From Coriobacteriaceae bacterium (GTDB lineage Bacteria; Actinomycetota; Coriobacteriia; Coriobacteriales; QAMH01): a stretch of 64,000 nt of DNA. The position numbers and the translations under genes are program-made. The notes beneath the pieces are model-generated. The model saw only the letters and a list, made by a program, of their open reading frames with translations. It had not been told where the DNA came from and did no database searches. The stretch spans positions 868,001 to 932,000 of the forward strand of contig DAJPGJ010000001.1 of NCBI GenBank assembly GCA_025992705.1. Direction: 5' to 3'. Shown here piece by piece: positions 51,824-61,751 of this stretch (position 1 is its first letter; every line of letters begins with the position of its first letter).

Positions 51824-53611
51824 GTGCCTGAGGATTTTGCAAACGAGTACTCCATGCACACGCATACCTGTGGCGAGCTGCGTCGCGAGGATATCGGCCA
51901 GACGGTGACGCTTACCGGCTGGGTTGCCCGCAGGCGTGACCACGGCGGTCTCATCTTCGTCGATTTGCGCGACCGTACGGGCATTACGCAGGTCGTTTTC
52001 GATCCCGATACCGCCAAGGATTGCTTCGAGCTGGGCGAGAGGATGCGTCCCGAGTGGGCCATCGAGATTACCGGTTTCGTGCGCGAGCGCCCCGAAGACA
52101 CTGCCAATCCCGATTTGCCCACGGGCGAGATCGACGTGGTCGTGAACGAGTGCACGATCCTCAACGAGTCTGCCACGCCGCCCTTCCCGCTCGACGACGA
52201 TATCGACACCGACGAGCTCACGCGCATGAAGTGGCGCTATCTCGACATGCGACGCACGCCCGTTGCCGAGGCCCTGCGTCTGCGCGACACCGTCACCTGG
52301 TCGATTCGCAACGCCCTGCATGAACGCCTCTTCATCGAGGTCGAGACCCCGATTCTCGGCAAGTCCACCCCCGAGGGTGCGCGCGACTTCATCGTGCCAT
52401 CGCGCACCAATCCCGGTCACTTCTATGCGTTGCCCCAATCGCCGCAGCTCTTCAAGCAGCTCACGCAGATTGGCGGCATCGAGCGCTATTACCAGGTCGC
52501 GCGTTGCTTCCGTGACGAAGACCTGCGCGCCGACCGTCAGCCCGAGTTCACCCAGGTCGACATCGAGATGTCCTTCGTCACCGAAGATGACGTCATGAAC
52601 ATGATGGAAGACGTGCTCGCCGAGGTCTTCAAGGCCGTCGGGATCGACGACGTGAGCTTCCCGCTCGATCGCGTGCCCTACGCCGAGGCCATGGCCCGTT
52701 ATGGCACCGACCGCCCGGACCGCCGTTTTGGCATGGAGCTCGTCGACATCTCCGATATCGTCAAGGACTGCGGCTTCAAGGTCTTTTCCGGCGCGCTCGC
52801 CAATGGCGGCGTCGTCAAGGCCATCAATGCCAAGGGCGCGGGCGATTGGCCGCGCGCGCAAATCGACAAGCTGGGCGATCTGGCTCTCGAGTGGGGCGCC
52901 AAGGGCATGGCCTGGATTCAATTCCGCAGCGAGGGCAAGGTCAACAGCCCCATCACCAAGTTCTTCACCGAAGATGAGATCGAGGCGATCAAGACGGCGC
53001 TCGACGTCGAGCCGGGCGACCTCGTCATGTTCGGTGCCGATAGCACGAGCGTCGTCAACGAGGTCCTGGGCAACATGCGTCTGCACATGGCCCATGCCAT
53101 GAACCTCGTCGAGCCGGGCACGCATGACCTGTGCTGGGTCGTGAACTTCCCGATGTTCCGCTACGACGAGGACGAGAAGCGCTACGCCGCCGAGCATCAT
53201 CCGTTCACGCGCGTGCGCGACGAGGACCTCGACAAGATCGAGAGCGATCCGCTTGCCTGCGGAAGCTACTCCTACGACATCGTCATGGACGGCTTCGAGA
53301 TGGGTGGCGGCACGATTCGTATCCACCAGCCCGAGTTGCAGCGCCGCATTCTGCGCCAGATTGGCATGAGCGACGAGCAGATCGACGAGCAATTCGGATT
53401 CCTCATCACGGCGCTTGGCTTCGGCGCGCCTCCTCACGGCGGCATCGCGCTTGGCCTTGACCGCCTGGTCATGCTCATCGGCGGCTATGCTTCCATTCGC
53501 GATGTCATCGCCTTCCCCAAGACGAGCTCGGGTGCCGATCCGATGACGGGCGCACCCGGCGAGGTGAGCCGTCGCCAGCTCAAGGAAGCCAACATCAGCA
53601 TCAATCTCTAG
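51824..53611 (+). CDS. aspS: Aspartate-tRNA ligase
   Basis: A class IIb synthetase of 595 residues. It has the OB-fold anticodon-binding domain (CGELRREDIGQTVTLTGWVA), motif 2 RCFRDEDLRADRQPEFTQVD near 230, the bacterial GAD insertion domain and motif 3 GGIALGLDRLVML near 545. A GTG at 51824 with GGAGGG seven bases upstream is preferred; ATG 51854 would shorten it by ten residues. Whether it is discriminating or also charges tRNA-Asn cannot be decided here, as no gatCAB genes are in the window. Confidence 0.95.
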   Translation: MPEDFANEYSMHTHTCGELRREDIGQTVTLTGWVARRRDHGGLIFVDLRDRTGITQVVFDPDTAKDCFELGERMRPEWAIEITGFVRERPEDTANPDLPTGEIDVVVNECTILNESATPPFPLDDDIDTDELTRMKWRYLDMRRTPVAEALRLRDTVTWSIRNALHERLFIEVETPILGKSTPEGARDFIVPSRTNPGHFYALPQSPQLFKQLTQIGGIERYYQVARCFRDEDLRADRQPEFTQVDIEMSFVTEDDVMNMMEDVLAEVFKAVGIDDVSFPLDRVPYAEAMARYGTDRPDRRFGMELVDISDIVKDCGFKVFSGALANGGVVKAINAKGAGDWPRAQIDKLGDLALEWGAKGMAWIQFRSEGKVNSPITKFFTEDEIEAIKTALDVEPGDLVMFGADSTSVVNEVLGNMRLHMAHAMNLVEPGTHDLCWVVNFPMFRYDEDEKRYAAEHHPFTRVRDEDLDKIESDPLACGSYSYDIVMDGFEMGGGTIRIHQPELQRRILRQIGMSDEQIDEQFGFLITALGFGAPPHGGIALGLDRLVMLIGGYASIRDVIAFPKTSSGADPMTGAPGEVSRRQLKEANISINL

Positions 53612-53631
53612 TTTTTCGCTTTCACATCGAG

Positions 53632-53673
53632 GACGCCCCGGACTCACGCTGTCCCGGGGCGTCTTCGTGTTTT
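53632..53673 (+). terminator. aspS terminator
   Basis: GACGCCCCGG pairs with CCGGGGCGTC, followed by TTCGTGTTTT, about 20 bp after the aspS stop. The rest of the gap to 53930 contains only a 22-bp palindrome (53783-53804) and a TTGCCGC/GCGGCAA pair (about 53732-53782); no gene is supported there. Confidence 0.8.
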
Positions 53674-53930
53674 AGTGACGTCTGGGATTTGACCCCGTGG
53701 CGATGATTGTCCACCTGCCTTGGCTACGCTTTTTGCCGCTGACGGCTGTGCCGTATTTGCACGGGGTGTCCGTTTGCGGCAACAGCGGCATCGTGATGCC
53801 GCTGAGCGGGTGCGATGTTCACGATTCCCCTTGAACCTCAAATCTTTATCCGAAAATCAGAATAAATCATTGTTCACGTTGCTGCTAAGGTGTGCCTGCT
53901 TTTATTGGATGCCAAGTAAAGGAGTACATT

Positions 53931-54101
53931 ATGGCTTGCAATCACACCTATCGCGACTACACCAAGATGACCGTCGAGGAGATGGTTTCCTACATCGTCC
54001 AGGACGGCAAGATTCAGAGCACCTTCTCCGAGGACAACTATCGTGACGGTGCGCTGGCTTGCTCCGTGCGTGGTGCTTTCGTGGGCAACGAGGAGCGATA
54101 A
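53931..54101 (+). CDS. Small protein of unknown function
   Basis: A 56-residue frame, MACNHTYRDYTKMTVEEMVS to RGAFVGNEER, preceded by AAAGGAGTACATT, an excellent ribosome site. It is flanked by the aspS terminator and its own terminator at 54164-54197, so it forms a separate transcript. It contains two Cys and a mixed helical pattern. I know no family for it. The isolated transcription unit suggests a real, perhaps well-expressed small protein. Confidence 0.65.
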   Translation: MACNHTYRDYTKMTVEEMVSYIVQDGKIQSTFSEDNYRDGALACSVRGAFVGNEER

Positions 54102-54163
54102 GCGCGTTTCGAAGGCAAACGGATTCTTGTGTCGAAGGTCTGGATTCGGCACTGAAGCCGTGG

Positions 54164-54197
54164 GAGAGGGGCAGATGCATTGCATCTGCCTCTTTTG
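54164..54197 (+). terminator. Terminator after the small protein gene
   Basis: GAGAGG-GGCAGATGC pairs with GCATCTGCCTC around ATT and is followed by TTTTGC. It lies 62 bp after the small gene and ends its transcript before proS. Confidence 0.8.
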
Positions 54198-54283
54198 CGT
54201 GGATATGGCTTTCATTGCAGTTGTGCCTACGTGGTACCATGTGCGACATATGTTTCGAGCACGAGCGCAAGCGAGGGTACAAC

Positions 54284-56020
54284 ATGAGCATCATGCGTAT
54301 GAGCAAGACCTATTGTCCGACATTGAAGGAAGATCCTGCCGGAGCGGATATCGCAAGCCACAAGCTGCTGCTCCGCGCGGGCATGATTCGTCAGATGGGA
54401 TCGGGCACCTACACCTTCTTGCCACTAGGAATGACCGTGCTCAACAAGGTGCAGGACATCGTGCGCGAGGAGATGAACGCGACCGGCGCCCAGGAGATCC
54501 TCATGCCCATCTTGCAGCCTGCCGAGCTCTGGCACGAGTCGGGGCGCTGGGATGATTACGGTCCCGAGCTCATGCGCGTTACCGACCGCCACGAGCGCGA
54601 ACTGTGTCTGGGCCCCACCCACGAGGAGCTCATCACCGACCTCGTGCGCGACGAGCTGCGTAGCTACAAGGACCTTCCTTGCACGCTGTGGCAGATGCAG
54701 GTGAAGTTCCGCGACGAGATGCGTCCGCGCTTCGGCCTGTTCAGGACGCGCGAGTTCGTGATGAAGGACGCGTACAGCTTCAACGCCGACGAAGAATCGC
54801 TTGACGAGAGCTATCGCGATATGGAGGTCGCCTACGCGCGTGTCTGCGAGCGGCTCGGCCTCGAGTATCGCATGGTCGAGGCCGATTCTGGCCAGATCGG
54901 CGGCTCGGAGACCTGCGAATTCATGGCGCTGGCCGATGCCGGCGAGTCCGACCTCGTGCATTGCACCTGCGGATTCGCGGCAGACGCCGAGGCGGCAAAC
55001 GTGGGCGTGACGATGGCGCTCGGCGAGGAGCGCGCACTCGAGAAGATCGAGACGCCAGGCGTGCATACCATCGCCGATCTTGCGGGCTTCCTCGACGTGC
55101 CCGAGAACGCGACCGTGAAGGCCCTATCGGGCACCGGTGACGACGGCAAGATCTATGCCCTGTTCATCCCCGGTGACCACGAGCTCAACGACATCAAGGC
55201 TGAGAAGGCCATCGAGGGCTGGCGTCTGCTCACGGACGAGGAGATGCTCGAAGCGGGTTTGCACAAGGGCTCGATGGGTCCGGTCGATTTGCCGGAAGGC
55301 GTTGTCTGCATCTGCGATGCCGCGCTCGAGGGCACGCATGCGTGGGCCGTCGGTGCCAACGAGGATGGCTACCACTTCCTGGGTGCCGAGCCCGGTCGTG
55401 ACTTCACGCCGGATGCGTGGATCGACCTCGTGCTCGCCGAGCCGGGCGACCTGTGTCCTGTCTGTGGCAAGGTCCTCTCGGGTTCGCGTGGCATCGAGGT
55501 GAGCCAGGTCTTCAAACTTGGCACGAAGTACTCCGAGGCCATGAACGCCACGTACATGGATGCCGATGGTGTCGAGAAACCCTACGTCATGGGCTGCTAC
55601 GGCATTGGCGTGACACGCTCGATGGCGGCTGTCGTCGAGCAGCGCAACGACGAGAACGGCATGTATTGGCCCGTGAGCATCGCGCCTGCGCAGGTATGCG
55701 TCATTCCCCTCCAGATGGGCGATGACCTCGTCGAGCCCCTCGCGTTCAAGCTCGCCGACGAACTCGAGGCCGCGGGCATCGAGGTCGCCCTTGACGACCG
55801 TGACGAGCGCGCCGGCGTCAAGTTCGCCGATGCCGACCTTATCGGCTGGCCATATCAGCTGATCATTGGCAAACGCGGTGCGCAAAACGATATCGTGGAG
55901 TTCAAGGACCGCGCGACGGGCGAGAAGGTCGAGCTCGATACGAGCGAGGCCGTCTCGCACATCATACGCACGGTGCACGATGCGCTTGCCGCTCTCGAGC
56001 CCGTGACCACCTCGATGTAG
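54284..56020 (+). CDS. proS: Proline-tRNA ligase
   Basis: A bacterial-type ProRS of 578 residues. Class II motif 1 lies around residues 45-75, motif 2 FRDEMRPRFGLFRTREFVMKD near 140 and motif 3 near 440. A YbaK-like editing insertion occupies about 220-400. A C-terminal anticodon-binding domain follows. The frame is open from 54059; ATG 54284 (MSIMRMSKTYCP) with GAGGGTACAAC upstream matches the family start. No T-box is visible. Confidence 0.94.
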   Translation: MSIMRMSKTYCPTLKEDPAGADIASHKLLLRAGMIRQMGSGTYTFLPLGMTVLNKVQDIVREEMNATGAQEILMPILQPAELWHESGRWDDYGPELMRVTDRHERELCLGPTHEELITDLVRDELRSYKDLPCTLWQMQVKFRDEMRPRFGLFRTREFVMKDAYSFNADEESLDESYRDMEVAYARVCERLGLEYRMVEADSGQIGGSETCEFMALADAGESDLVHCTCGFAADAEAANVGVTMALGEERALEKIETPGVHTIADLAGFLDVPENATVKALSGTGDDGKIYALFIPGDHELNDIKAEKAIEGWRLLTDEEMLEAGLHKGSMGPVDLPEGVVCICDAALEGTHAWAVGANEDGYHFLGAEPGRDFTPDAWIDLVLAEPGDLCPVCGKVLSGSRGIEVSQVFKLGTKYSEAMNATYMDADGVEKPYVMGCYGIGVTRSMAAVVEQRNDENGMYWPVSIAPAQVCVIPLQMGDDLVEPLAFKLADELEAAGIEVALDDRDERAGVKFADADLIGWPYQLIIGKRGAQNDIVEFKDRATGEKVELDTSEAVSHIIRTVHDALAALEPVTTSM

Positions 56021-56142
56021 AAAAAACCTATTCCATCGCGTGAAGTTTGCGTTACAATGTCGGTTCGTGCGCGACCCGTCATCGCGCCAGGTCTCAATTT
56101 CACGCCTGCAATGGGTGCAGGCGATAGATTGAAGGAGAAGTT

Positions 56143-56565
56143 TTGGTAGTCATCCGTCTGGCACGTCATGGTGCCCACAAAGCCCCGTTCTATCGCATCG
56201 TGGTCGCCGATCAGCGCAAGAAGCGCGACGGTCGTATCATCGAGCAGGTCGGCACCTACGACCCCGCGGGGGATCCTTCGGTCATCGATCTCGATGTTGC
56301 CAAGGTCGATGAGTGGATTGCCAAGGGCGCTCAGCCGTCCGATCGCGTTGCCAAGATCATCGCGAGCGTGAAGAACGAGCCGCTGCCCGAGAAGCTCGCT
56401 CAGCGTATCGCCAACAAGACCGAGGCCAATCGCATCGCCGCCGAGGAAGCCGCCAAGAAGGCCGCCGAGGAGGCAGCTCGCAAGGCAGCCGAGGAAGCCG
56501 CCGCTGCGGCTGAGGCTGAGGCCGAGGCTGAAGAGGGCGAGTCCGAAGAGGCCGGAGAAGAGTAG
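56143..56565 (+). CDS. rpsP: 30S ribosomal protein S16 with Ala/Glu-rich tail
   Basis: A small-subunit ribosomal protein. The start is a TTG (56143) after GAAGGAG, giving [20 protein letters not shown]. Residues 1-80 are the S16 core ([21 protein letters not shown]). The last 55 residues are an Ala/Glu/Lys repeat tail that adds about 60% to the usual 80-90 residue protein and probably forms a long helix. It heads the rpsP-khpA-rimM-trmD cluster. Confidence 0.93.
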   Translation: MVVIRLARHGAHKAPFYRIVVADQRKKRDGRIIEQVGTYDPAGDPSVIDLDVAKVDEWIAKGAQPSDRVAKIIASVKNEPLPEKLAQRIANKTEANRIAAEEAAKKAAEEAARKAAEEAAAAAEAEAEAEEGESEEAGEE

Positions 56566-56568
56566 GCC

Positions 56569-56823
56569 ATGGTCGAGTCGTTCGAAGACGTCACGCAGCT
56601 CGTCCGCACGCTCGTCGAGCAGATTGTCGAGAATCCCGAGGCGGCGACCGTTACCGGTACCGACCAGGAAAACGGCGAGCTGTTCATCGAGATTGAGGTC
56701 GACGAGAGCGATATCGGTAAGATCATCGGTCGTCAGGGCCGTATCATCAAGGCGATTCGCACGCTTGCTCGCGCTGCTGCCTCGCAAGACGGTTTCCGTG
56801 TCGAGGTCGAGCTCGCCGAGTAG
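56569..56823 (+). CDS. khpA: KH-domain RNA-binding protein KhpA
   Basis: An 84-residue single-KH-domain protein with the GXXG motif in IGKIIGRQGRIIKAIRTLA at residues 48-66. KhpA binds many RNAs, often with KhpB, and influences cell division and translation in Gram-positive bacteria. It sits 3 bp after rpsP and 7 bp before rimM, its typical place. Confidence 0.93.
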   Translation: MVESFEDVTQLVRTLVEQIVENPEAATVTGTDQENGELFIEIEVDESDIGKIIGRQGRIIKAIRTLARAAASQDGFRVEVELAE

Positions 56824-56830
56824 CAGCTGT

Positions 56831-57346
56831 ATGTCTCGTACAGAATACGAACTTGTTGCCCGTGTCGGTAAGGCACGCGGGCTTGAGGGGGAGGTTACGG
56901 CCACGACGGCCGGCAACCTTCCCTTTTCCGTCTATGAGGGCTTGCACGTCCACGTCGTCCCGCCCACGTTGCAGGGCCCGCGCGAGCTTGATGTCATATC
57001 GGTGAGCGAAGGTGCGGGCAATACCTACCAGCTGCGCTTCGAGGGCATTGACACGATCGATGCCGCCGAGCAGATTGCCGGACGCTTTCTTCTGGCTGAC
57101 GTGCGCAATCTCGAAGGCCTCGATAATCCCCTGCTCGAGATTGGACGCACGGTCGTTGACGAGCGTCATGGCGAGCTTGGCGAAATACGTGAGGTCATCG
57201 AGACAGCCGCCCATGACGTGTGGGTCATTGACGGTCCGTATGGGGAGGTGCTCGTCCCGGTCGTGGACGAGGTCATCGTCTCGTATCCCGAAGCTGCGGA
57301 CGAGGCCATTCGTACGCGCGTCATGGACGGTTTGATCGAGTCATGA
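56831..57346 (+). CDS. rimM: Ribosome maturation factor RimM
   Basis: Helps assemble the 30S head by acting on S19 and 16S rRNA. The 171-residue protein has the N-terminal beta-barrel (LVARVGKARGLEGEVTATT) and the C-terminal PRC-barrel (VIDGPYGEVLVPVVDEVIV). The frame is open from 56624; ATG 56831 is the first Met of the conserved part. It overlaps trmD by 4 bp (ATGA). Confidence 0.92.
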   Translation: MSRTEYELVARVGKARGLEGEVTATTAGNLPFSVYEGLHVHVVPPTLQGPRELDVISVSEGAGNTYQLRFEGIDTIDAAEQIAGRFLLADVRNLEGLDNPLLEIGRTVVDERHGELGEIREVIETAAHDVWVIDGPYGEVLVPVVDEVIVSYPEAADEAIRTRVMDGLIES

Positions 57347-58074
57347 TTGCCGAGACGCTCTCCGTTTTCCCCGAGATGTTCGAAGGGGTCATGTCAAGCT
57401 CCATACTTGGCCGCGCCCGCAAAAAGGGCATACTCGACTTTCACGCCTATGACCTACGTGATTGGACTCATGACAGGCACCGCACGACCGATGACGAGAT
57501 TTACGGGGGAGGGGCCGGACTGCTCATGTGCTGCCCACCCATTTTCGAAGCCATCGAGAGCATCTGCTCGACGGGCCCCAAGCCTCACGTCATCTTCTTC
57601 ACGCCTACGGGCCGTCCCTTCAACCAGGATATGGCCGCCGAGCTTGCGGGCTATGAGCGCCTGCTCATGGTATGCGGGCGTTACGAGGGTATCGACGAGC
57701 GTGCCTATACGCTTGCGGATCGCTGCATCAGCCTCGGTGATTACGTTTTGACGGGCGGCGAGCTTGCTGCCATGGTCGTTACCGATGCGGTGTGCCGTTT
57801 GCTTCCCGGTGCGTTGGGAGATGAGAACAGCGCCGTCGAGGAGTCCTTTGCCGACAACCTTCTCGAGTTTCCGCAGTATACGCGACCCGCTGTCTATCGG
57901 GATATGGAGGTACCCGAGGTGTTGCTCTCGGGCAATCACGGGGCGATTGCGGCATGGCGCCGACGTGCCGCCATCGAGAGGACGGCTCTGCTGCGCCCCG
58001 ACATGCTCGATGCCGCCAAGCTCACGGACGAGGAACGAGCGTACGCAGATACCATTCGTTCCGATTCTGACTGA
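57343..58074 (+). CDS. trmD: tRNA (guanine-N1)-methyltransferase
   Basis: Makes m1G37 in tRNA, which prevents +1 frameshifting. The 243-residue SPOUT protein shows the knot motifs LLMVCGRYEGIDERAYTL near residue 105, SLGDYVLTGGELAAMVV near 133 and the catalytic Asp in the DEIYGGGAGLL region near 50. Length is normal and the gene intact. It is coupled to rimM. Confidence 0.95.
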   Translation: MIAETLSVFPEMFEGVMSSSILGRARKKGILDFHAYDLRDWTHDRHRTTDDEIYGGGAGLLMCCPPIFEAIESICSTGPKPHVIFFTPTGRPFNQDMAAELAGYERLLMVCGRYEGIDERAYTLADRCISLGDYVLTGGELAAMVVTDAVCRLLPGALGDENSAVEESFADNLLEFPQYTRPAVYRDMEVPEVLLSGNHGAIAAWRRRAAIERTALLRPDMLDAAKLTDEERAYADTIRSDSD

Positions 58075-58144
58075 GATACCGGTCTGGTCGCGCTATCATA
58101 TACGCTTACATGTTTGTTTTTGAGGGAAGGAAAGGGGTGCATTC

Positions 58145-58678
58145 GTGAAGAAGAACTCGCCATTACGCCTGGTCATCGAGATACTTCTCATCATCGTGGT
58201 TGCCGTTGGCCTGGCCACGCTCTTCACGCGTTTTGTCATGCAGCCCTACGAGATTCCCTCCGGCTCGATGGAGCAGACCATCGAGATAGGCGATCGCGTC
58301 TTTTCCGAGAAGCTGAGCTACGCCTTCGGCGAGCCTGCCCAAGGCGACATCATCACCTTCGAGGATCCGTCCGACCCAGAGCGCGTGCTCATCAAACGTG
58401 TCATCGCCACGGGCGGTCAGACAGTTGACCTGCGCGATGGCGCCGTATATGTGGACGGCGTACGCCTCGACGAGCCGTACACGCAGGGCAAGCCGAGCAA
58501 CGACCTGAATTCGGGCATCCAGTATCCCTATGTGGTACCCGAGGGCTATGTTTGGGTCATGGGAGACAATCGCACGAACTCCGCGGACAGCCGCGCCTTT
58601 GGCGCCATCAACACGGAAGACATAACGGGACGTGCCGTGTTCAGGTACTGGCCCCTCGACCGCATCGGCACATTGTAG
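58145..58678 (+). CDS. lepB: Signal peptidase I
   Basis: A membrane serine protease that removes secretory signal peptides. The 177-residue protein has one N-terminal transmembrane span (residues 8-32), the catalytic Ser in [15 protein letters not shown] near 40, the catalytic Lys in [11 protein letters not shown] near 85 and box [15 protein letters not shown] near 145. Start is GTG 58145 with GGAAAGGGG upstream. It is the short Gram-positive form. Confidence 0.94.
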   Translation: MKKNSPLRLVIEILLIIVVAVGLATLFTRFVMQPYEIPSGSMEQTIEIGDRVFSEKLSYAFGEPAQGDIITFEDPSDPERVLIKRVIATGGQTVDLRDGAVYVDGVRLDEPYTQGKPSNDLNSGIQYPYVVPEGYVWVMGDNRTNSADSRAFGAINTEDITGRAVFRYWPLDRIGTL

Positions 58679-58724
58679 AAGCAAGCAGACCATATCGCAT
58701 GGTACGCACGATTGGATAGAGAGC

Positions 58725-59663
58725 ATGCTGACCTTTCAAGACATCATTTTGACCCTGCAACAGTACTGGGCAGACCAGGGCTGCGTCATCTTGCAGCCAT
58801 ATGACTCCGAGGTGGGGGCGGGCACCTATCACACCGCGACGGCGCTGCGCGCGCTCGGTCCCGGTGCCTGGAAGACGGCATACGTGCAGCCGTGCCGTCG
58901 CCCGACCGACGGTCGCTATGGCGCCAACCCCAATCGCATGCAGCACTACTACCAGTTCCAAGTCATCCTCAAGCCCTCTCCCGATGACGTCCAGGAGCTC
59001 TACCTCGGCTCCCTGCGCGCCATCGGCATCGAGCCGCATCAGCATGACGTGCGTTTCGTCGAGGACGACTGGGAAAGCCCCACGCTGGGTGCCTGGGGTC
59101 TGGGCTGGGAGGTCTGGCTCAACGGCATGGAGGTCACGCAGTTCACGTACTTCCAGCAGGTCGGTGGCATCGAGTGCGATCCCGTTCCCGCCGAGATCAC
59201 GTACGGCCTCGAGCGCCTCGCCATGTACATCCAGGGCGTTGACAGCGTTTACGACCTTGTCTGGAGCAAGGGGCCTGATGGCTCGATTTTCACCTATGGC
59301 GACGTCTTCTACGAGAACGAGCGCGAGCAAAGCGCATATGACTTCGAGTTCGCCGATGTCGACATGCTCTTCGCGCGCTTCGATGCTTCCGAGCGCGAGT
59401 GCATGCGCCTGCTCGACTTGGGACTGCCGCTTCCCGCCTACGATTGCGTCATGAAATGCAGCCACGCCTTCAATCTGCTCGATGCGCGCGGCGCAATCTC
59501 GGCGACCGAGCGCATGGCCTACATCCTGCGCGTGCGCACGATGGCAAAGGCCTGCTGCGAGTCCTATCTCGAGCATGTGATCGAGAAGGGCGGCGCCTAC
59601 ATCGCCTCGCAGGATGGCCCGCGCGAGCTAGACGGCGACGCCGAGAAGGAGGGGGTCGCATAA
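58725..59663 (+). CDS. glyQ: Glycine-tRNA ligase alpha subunit
   Basis: The catalytic subunit of the bacterial alpha2-beta2 GlyRS. The 312-residue protein has [19 protein letters not shown] at the N-terminus, the [20 protein letters not shown] motif 2 region near 70 and the [15 protein letters not shown] segment near 175. ATG 58725 gives the standard start (MLTFQD); the frame upstream of it overlaps lepB. It shares one base with glyS (TAATG). Confidence 0.95.
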   Translation: MLTFQDIILTLQQYWADQGCVILQPYDSEVGAGTYHTATALRALGPGAWKTAYVQPCRRPTDGRYGANPNRMQHYYQFQVILKPSPDDVQELYLGSLRAIGIEPHQHDVRFVEDDWESPTLGAWGLGWEVWLNGMEVTQFTYFQQVGGIECDPVPAEITYGLERLAMYIQGVDSVYDLVWSKGPDGSIFTYGDVFYENEREQSAYDFEFADVDMLFARFDASERECMRLLDLGLPLPAYDCVMKCSHAFNLLDARGAISATERMAYILRVRTMAKACCESYLEHVIEKGGAYIASQDGPRELDGDAEKEGVA

Positions 59664-61744
59664 TGAATGCATCCAAGCTTGTCCTCGAGATCGGAACCGA
59701 AGAAATTCCCGCCATGCCCCTCTATGCGGCAACGCGTGATCTTGCCGATGCGGCACAGCACGCCCTCGACGAGGCACGCGTCGCCCACGGCGAGGTCGTC
59801 ACCTATTCAACGCCACGTCGCATGATTCTCGTGGTCGAGGACCTTGCCGACGCAAGCGAGGCACTCTCCATGCGCGCCAAGGGCCCCGCCGCCGCGATCG
59901 CCTTCGACGATGATGGCAAGCCCACGAAGGCTGCCGAGGGCTTTGCCCGTGGCAAGGGCGTTGACGTCTCCTGTCTCGTGCGCGAGGCGGACGAGAGCGG
60001 CAAGGAGTATGTGTACGCCTTGGTCGAGGAGCCCTCCCGCAAGACGGCGGATATCCTGTCCGACCTGCTTGCCGGCCTCATTGCAGGCATCAGCTGGCCC
60101 AAGTCGCAGCGTTGGGGCAGCGGTCATGTCACCTTCTCGCGTCCCGTGCGCTGGCTCATGGCCCTGTATGGCGACGAAGTCGTGCCCGTCGAGTATGCCG
60201 GCCTGGTTGCGGGCCGCATCTCGCGCGGTAATCGCCTCATGGCCGACCGCGAATTCGAGTTCGCGAATGCCTCCGACTTGCCGGCCGCCTACGAGGAGAT
60301 GAAGGTCATTCCCAGCGCGAAGAAGCGCGCGCAGGCCATTCGCGGTCAGATCAACGCCATCGAGGCCGAGACGGGCCTCAAGGCCGACACTCCCAAGGGC
60401 ACCTTCGACGAGGTCGTGAACCTCGTCGAATATCCCACCGTCATGCTCGCGCACTTCGATGAGCGTTTCCTCGACGTCCCGCCCGAGATCATCACCGACG
60501 CGATGCTCGAACATCAGCGCTACTTCCCGATGTACCAGCCCGATGGCACGCTCGACAACGCGTTTCTCATCGTGAGCAACGGTGATCCCGCCTACACCGA
60601 GACCATCGTCGCAGGTAACGAGCGCGTCGTGCGCGCCCGTCTCGACGATGCGGCCTTCTTCGTGGTCGAGGATCGCCGTGAGCCGCTCGAGAGCTACGTC
60701 GATGGCTTGAAGCGCGTCGTGTTCCAGGAGAAGCTCGGAAGCGTCTACGACAAGACCATGCGCATCGTGAAGAACGCCGAGGCCGTCTGCGACGCCGCCG
60801 GCATCACGGGCGCCGAGCGCGATGACGTCGTGCGCACCGCGCTGCTGTGCAAGGCCGACCTCATCACCAACGCGGTCGTCGAGTTCACCTCCCTGCAGGG
60901 CATCATGGGTGGTCACTATGCGCGCTTCTCGGGCGAGACGCCCGAGGTCGCCCTCGGCATCACCGATCACTATCGTCCGCGTTTTGCCGGAGACGAGCTG
61001 CCGCGCAACCTTGCAGGCACCGTCACCGCGTTCTCCGACAAGCTCGATACCGTCTGTGGCATCTTCGCGATTGGCGCGGGGCCCACGGGTTCTTCCGATC
61101 CCTTCGCGCTGCGTCGCGCCGCCATCGGCATCATCAACATCCTGCTCGATGGCCTCGACGTCTCGCTTGCCAAGCTCATTGACGTTGCGCTCGATAATTA
61201 CCGCGACGTGGTCGATTTCGACTTCGACGAGGTGCGTGAGCAGGTGCGCGCCTTCTTCGCGACGCGCCTCGAGGTCATCGCACGCGATCGCGGCTACGCG
61301 CCCGATTGCATCGCCGCCGTCATGGCGACGGGGATGTTCGAGCCTGCCGAGACGCTGGCGCGCATCGATGCGCTTCAGACAGCACGCAACGAGCAGCCCG
61401 AAGTCTTCGAAAACCTGGCGACGGCTTACACGCGCGCGGCAAATCTTGCCGATGCCTCCCTTGGTTGCGATGCTGACACATCGATCATGGAGGCACAGGA
61501 GCTTGCGCTGGCCGATGCCGTTACTGCTGCCCGTGACGCGGTTACGGCCGCCCTTGCGGATGGCGCCCATCTTGATGCCATCGAGGCGCTTGCAAGTCTG
61601 CGCACGCCCATCGACAACTTCTTCGACGCCGTGCTCATCATGGATGACGACGCGGCCTTGCGTGAGATGCGCCTGCGCCTGCTCAACAGCTTCGTTGCCG
61701 TGTTCGCCAACGTGGCCGATATCGGCAAGATGGCCAAGAAGTAG
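59663..61744 (+). CDS. glyS: Glycine-tRNA ligase beta subunit
   Basis: The tRNA-binding subunit of GlyRS. The 693-residue protein starts [20 protein letters not shown] and carries the family segments SQRWGSGHVTFSRPVRWLMA near 145, LEHQRYFPMYQPDG near 285, an HD-like domain (KADLITNAVVEFTSLQGIMG) near 400 and DPFALRRAAIGI near 480, then a C-terminal helical region. The frame is open from 59399; ATG 59663 overlaps the glyQ stop and is the standard start. Confidence 0.95.
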   Translation: MNASKLVLEIGTEEIPAMPLYAATRDLADAAQHALDEARVAHGEVVTYSTPRRMILVVEDLADASEALSMRAKGPAAAIAFDDDGKPTKAAEGFARGKGVDVSCLVREADESGKEYVYALVEEPSRKTADILSDLLAGLIAGISWPKSQRWGSGHVTFSRPVRWLMALYGDEVVPVEYAGLVAGRISRGNRLMADREFEFANASDLPAAYEEMKVIPSAKKRAQAIRGQINAIEAETGLKADTPKGTFDEVVNLVEYPTVMLAHFDERFLDVPPEIITDAMLEHQRYFPMYQPDGTLDNAFLIVSNGDPAYTETIVAGNERVVRARLDDAAFFVVEDRREPLESYVDGLKRVVFQEKLGSVYDKTMRIVKNAEAVCDAAGITGAERDDVVRTALLCKADLITNAVVEFTSLQGIMGGHYARFSGETPEVALGITDHYRPRFAGDELPRNLAGTVTAFSDKLDTVCGIFAIGAGPTGSSDPFALRRAAIGIINILLDGLDVSLAKLIDVALDNYRDVVDFDFDEVREQVRAFFATRLEVIARDRGYAPDCIAAVMATGMFEPAETLARIDALQTARNEQPEVFENLATAYTRAANLADASLGCDADTSIMEAQELALADAVTAARDAVTAALADGAHLDAIEALASLRTPIDNFFDAVLIMDDDAALREMRLRLLNSFVAVFANVADIGKMAKK

Positions 61745-61751
61745 GCACGTC

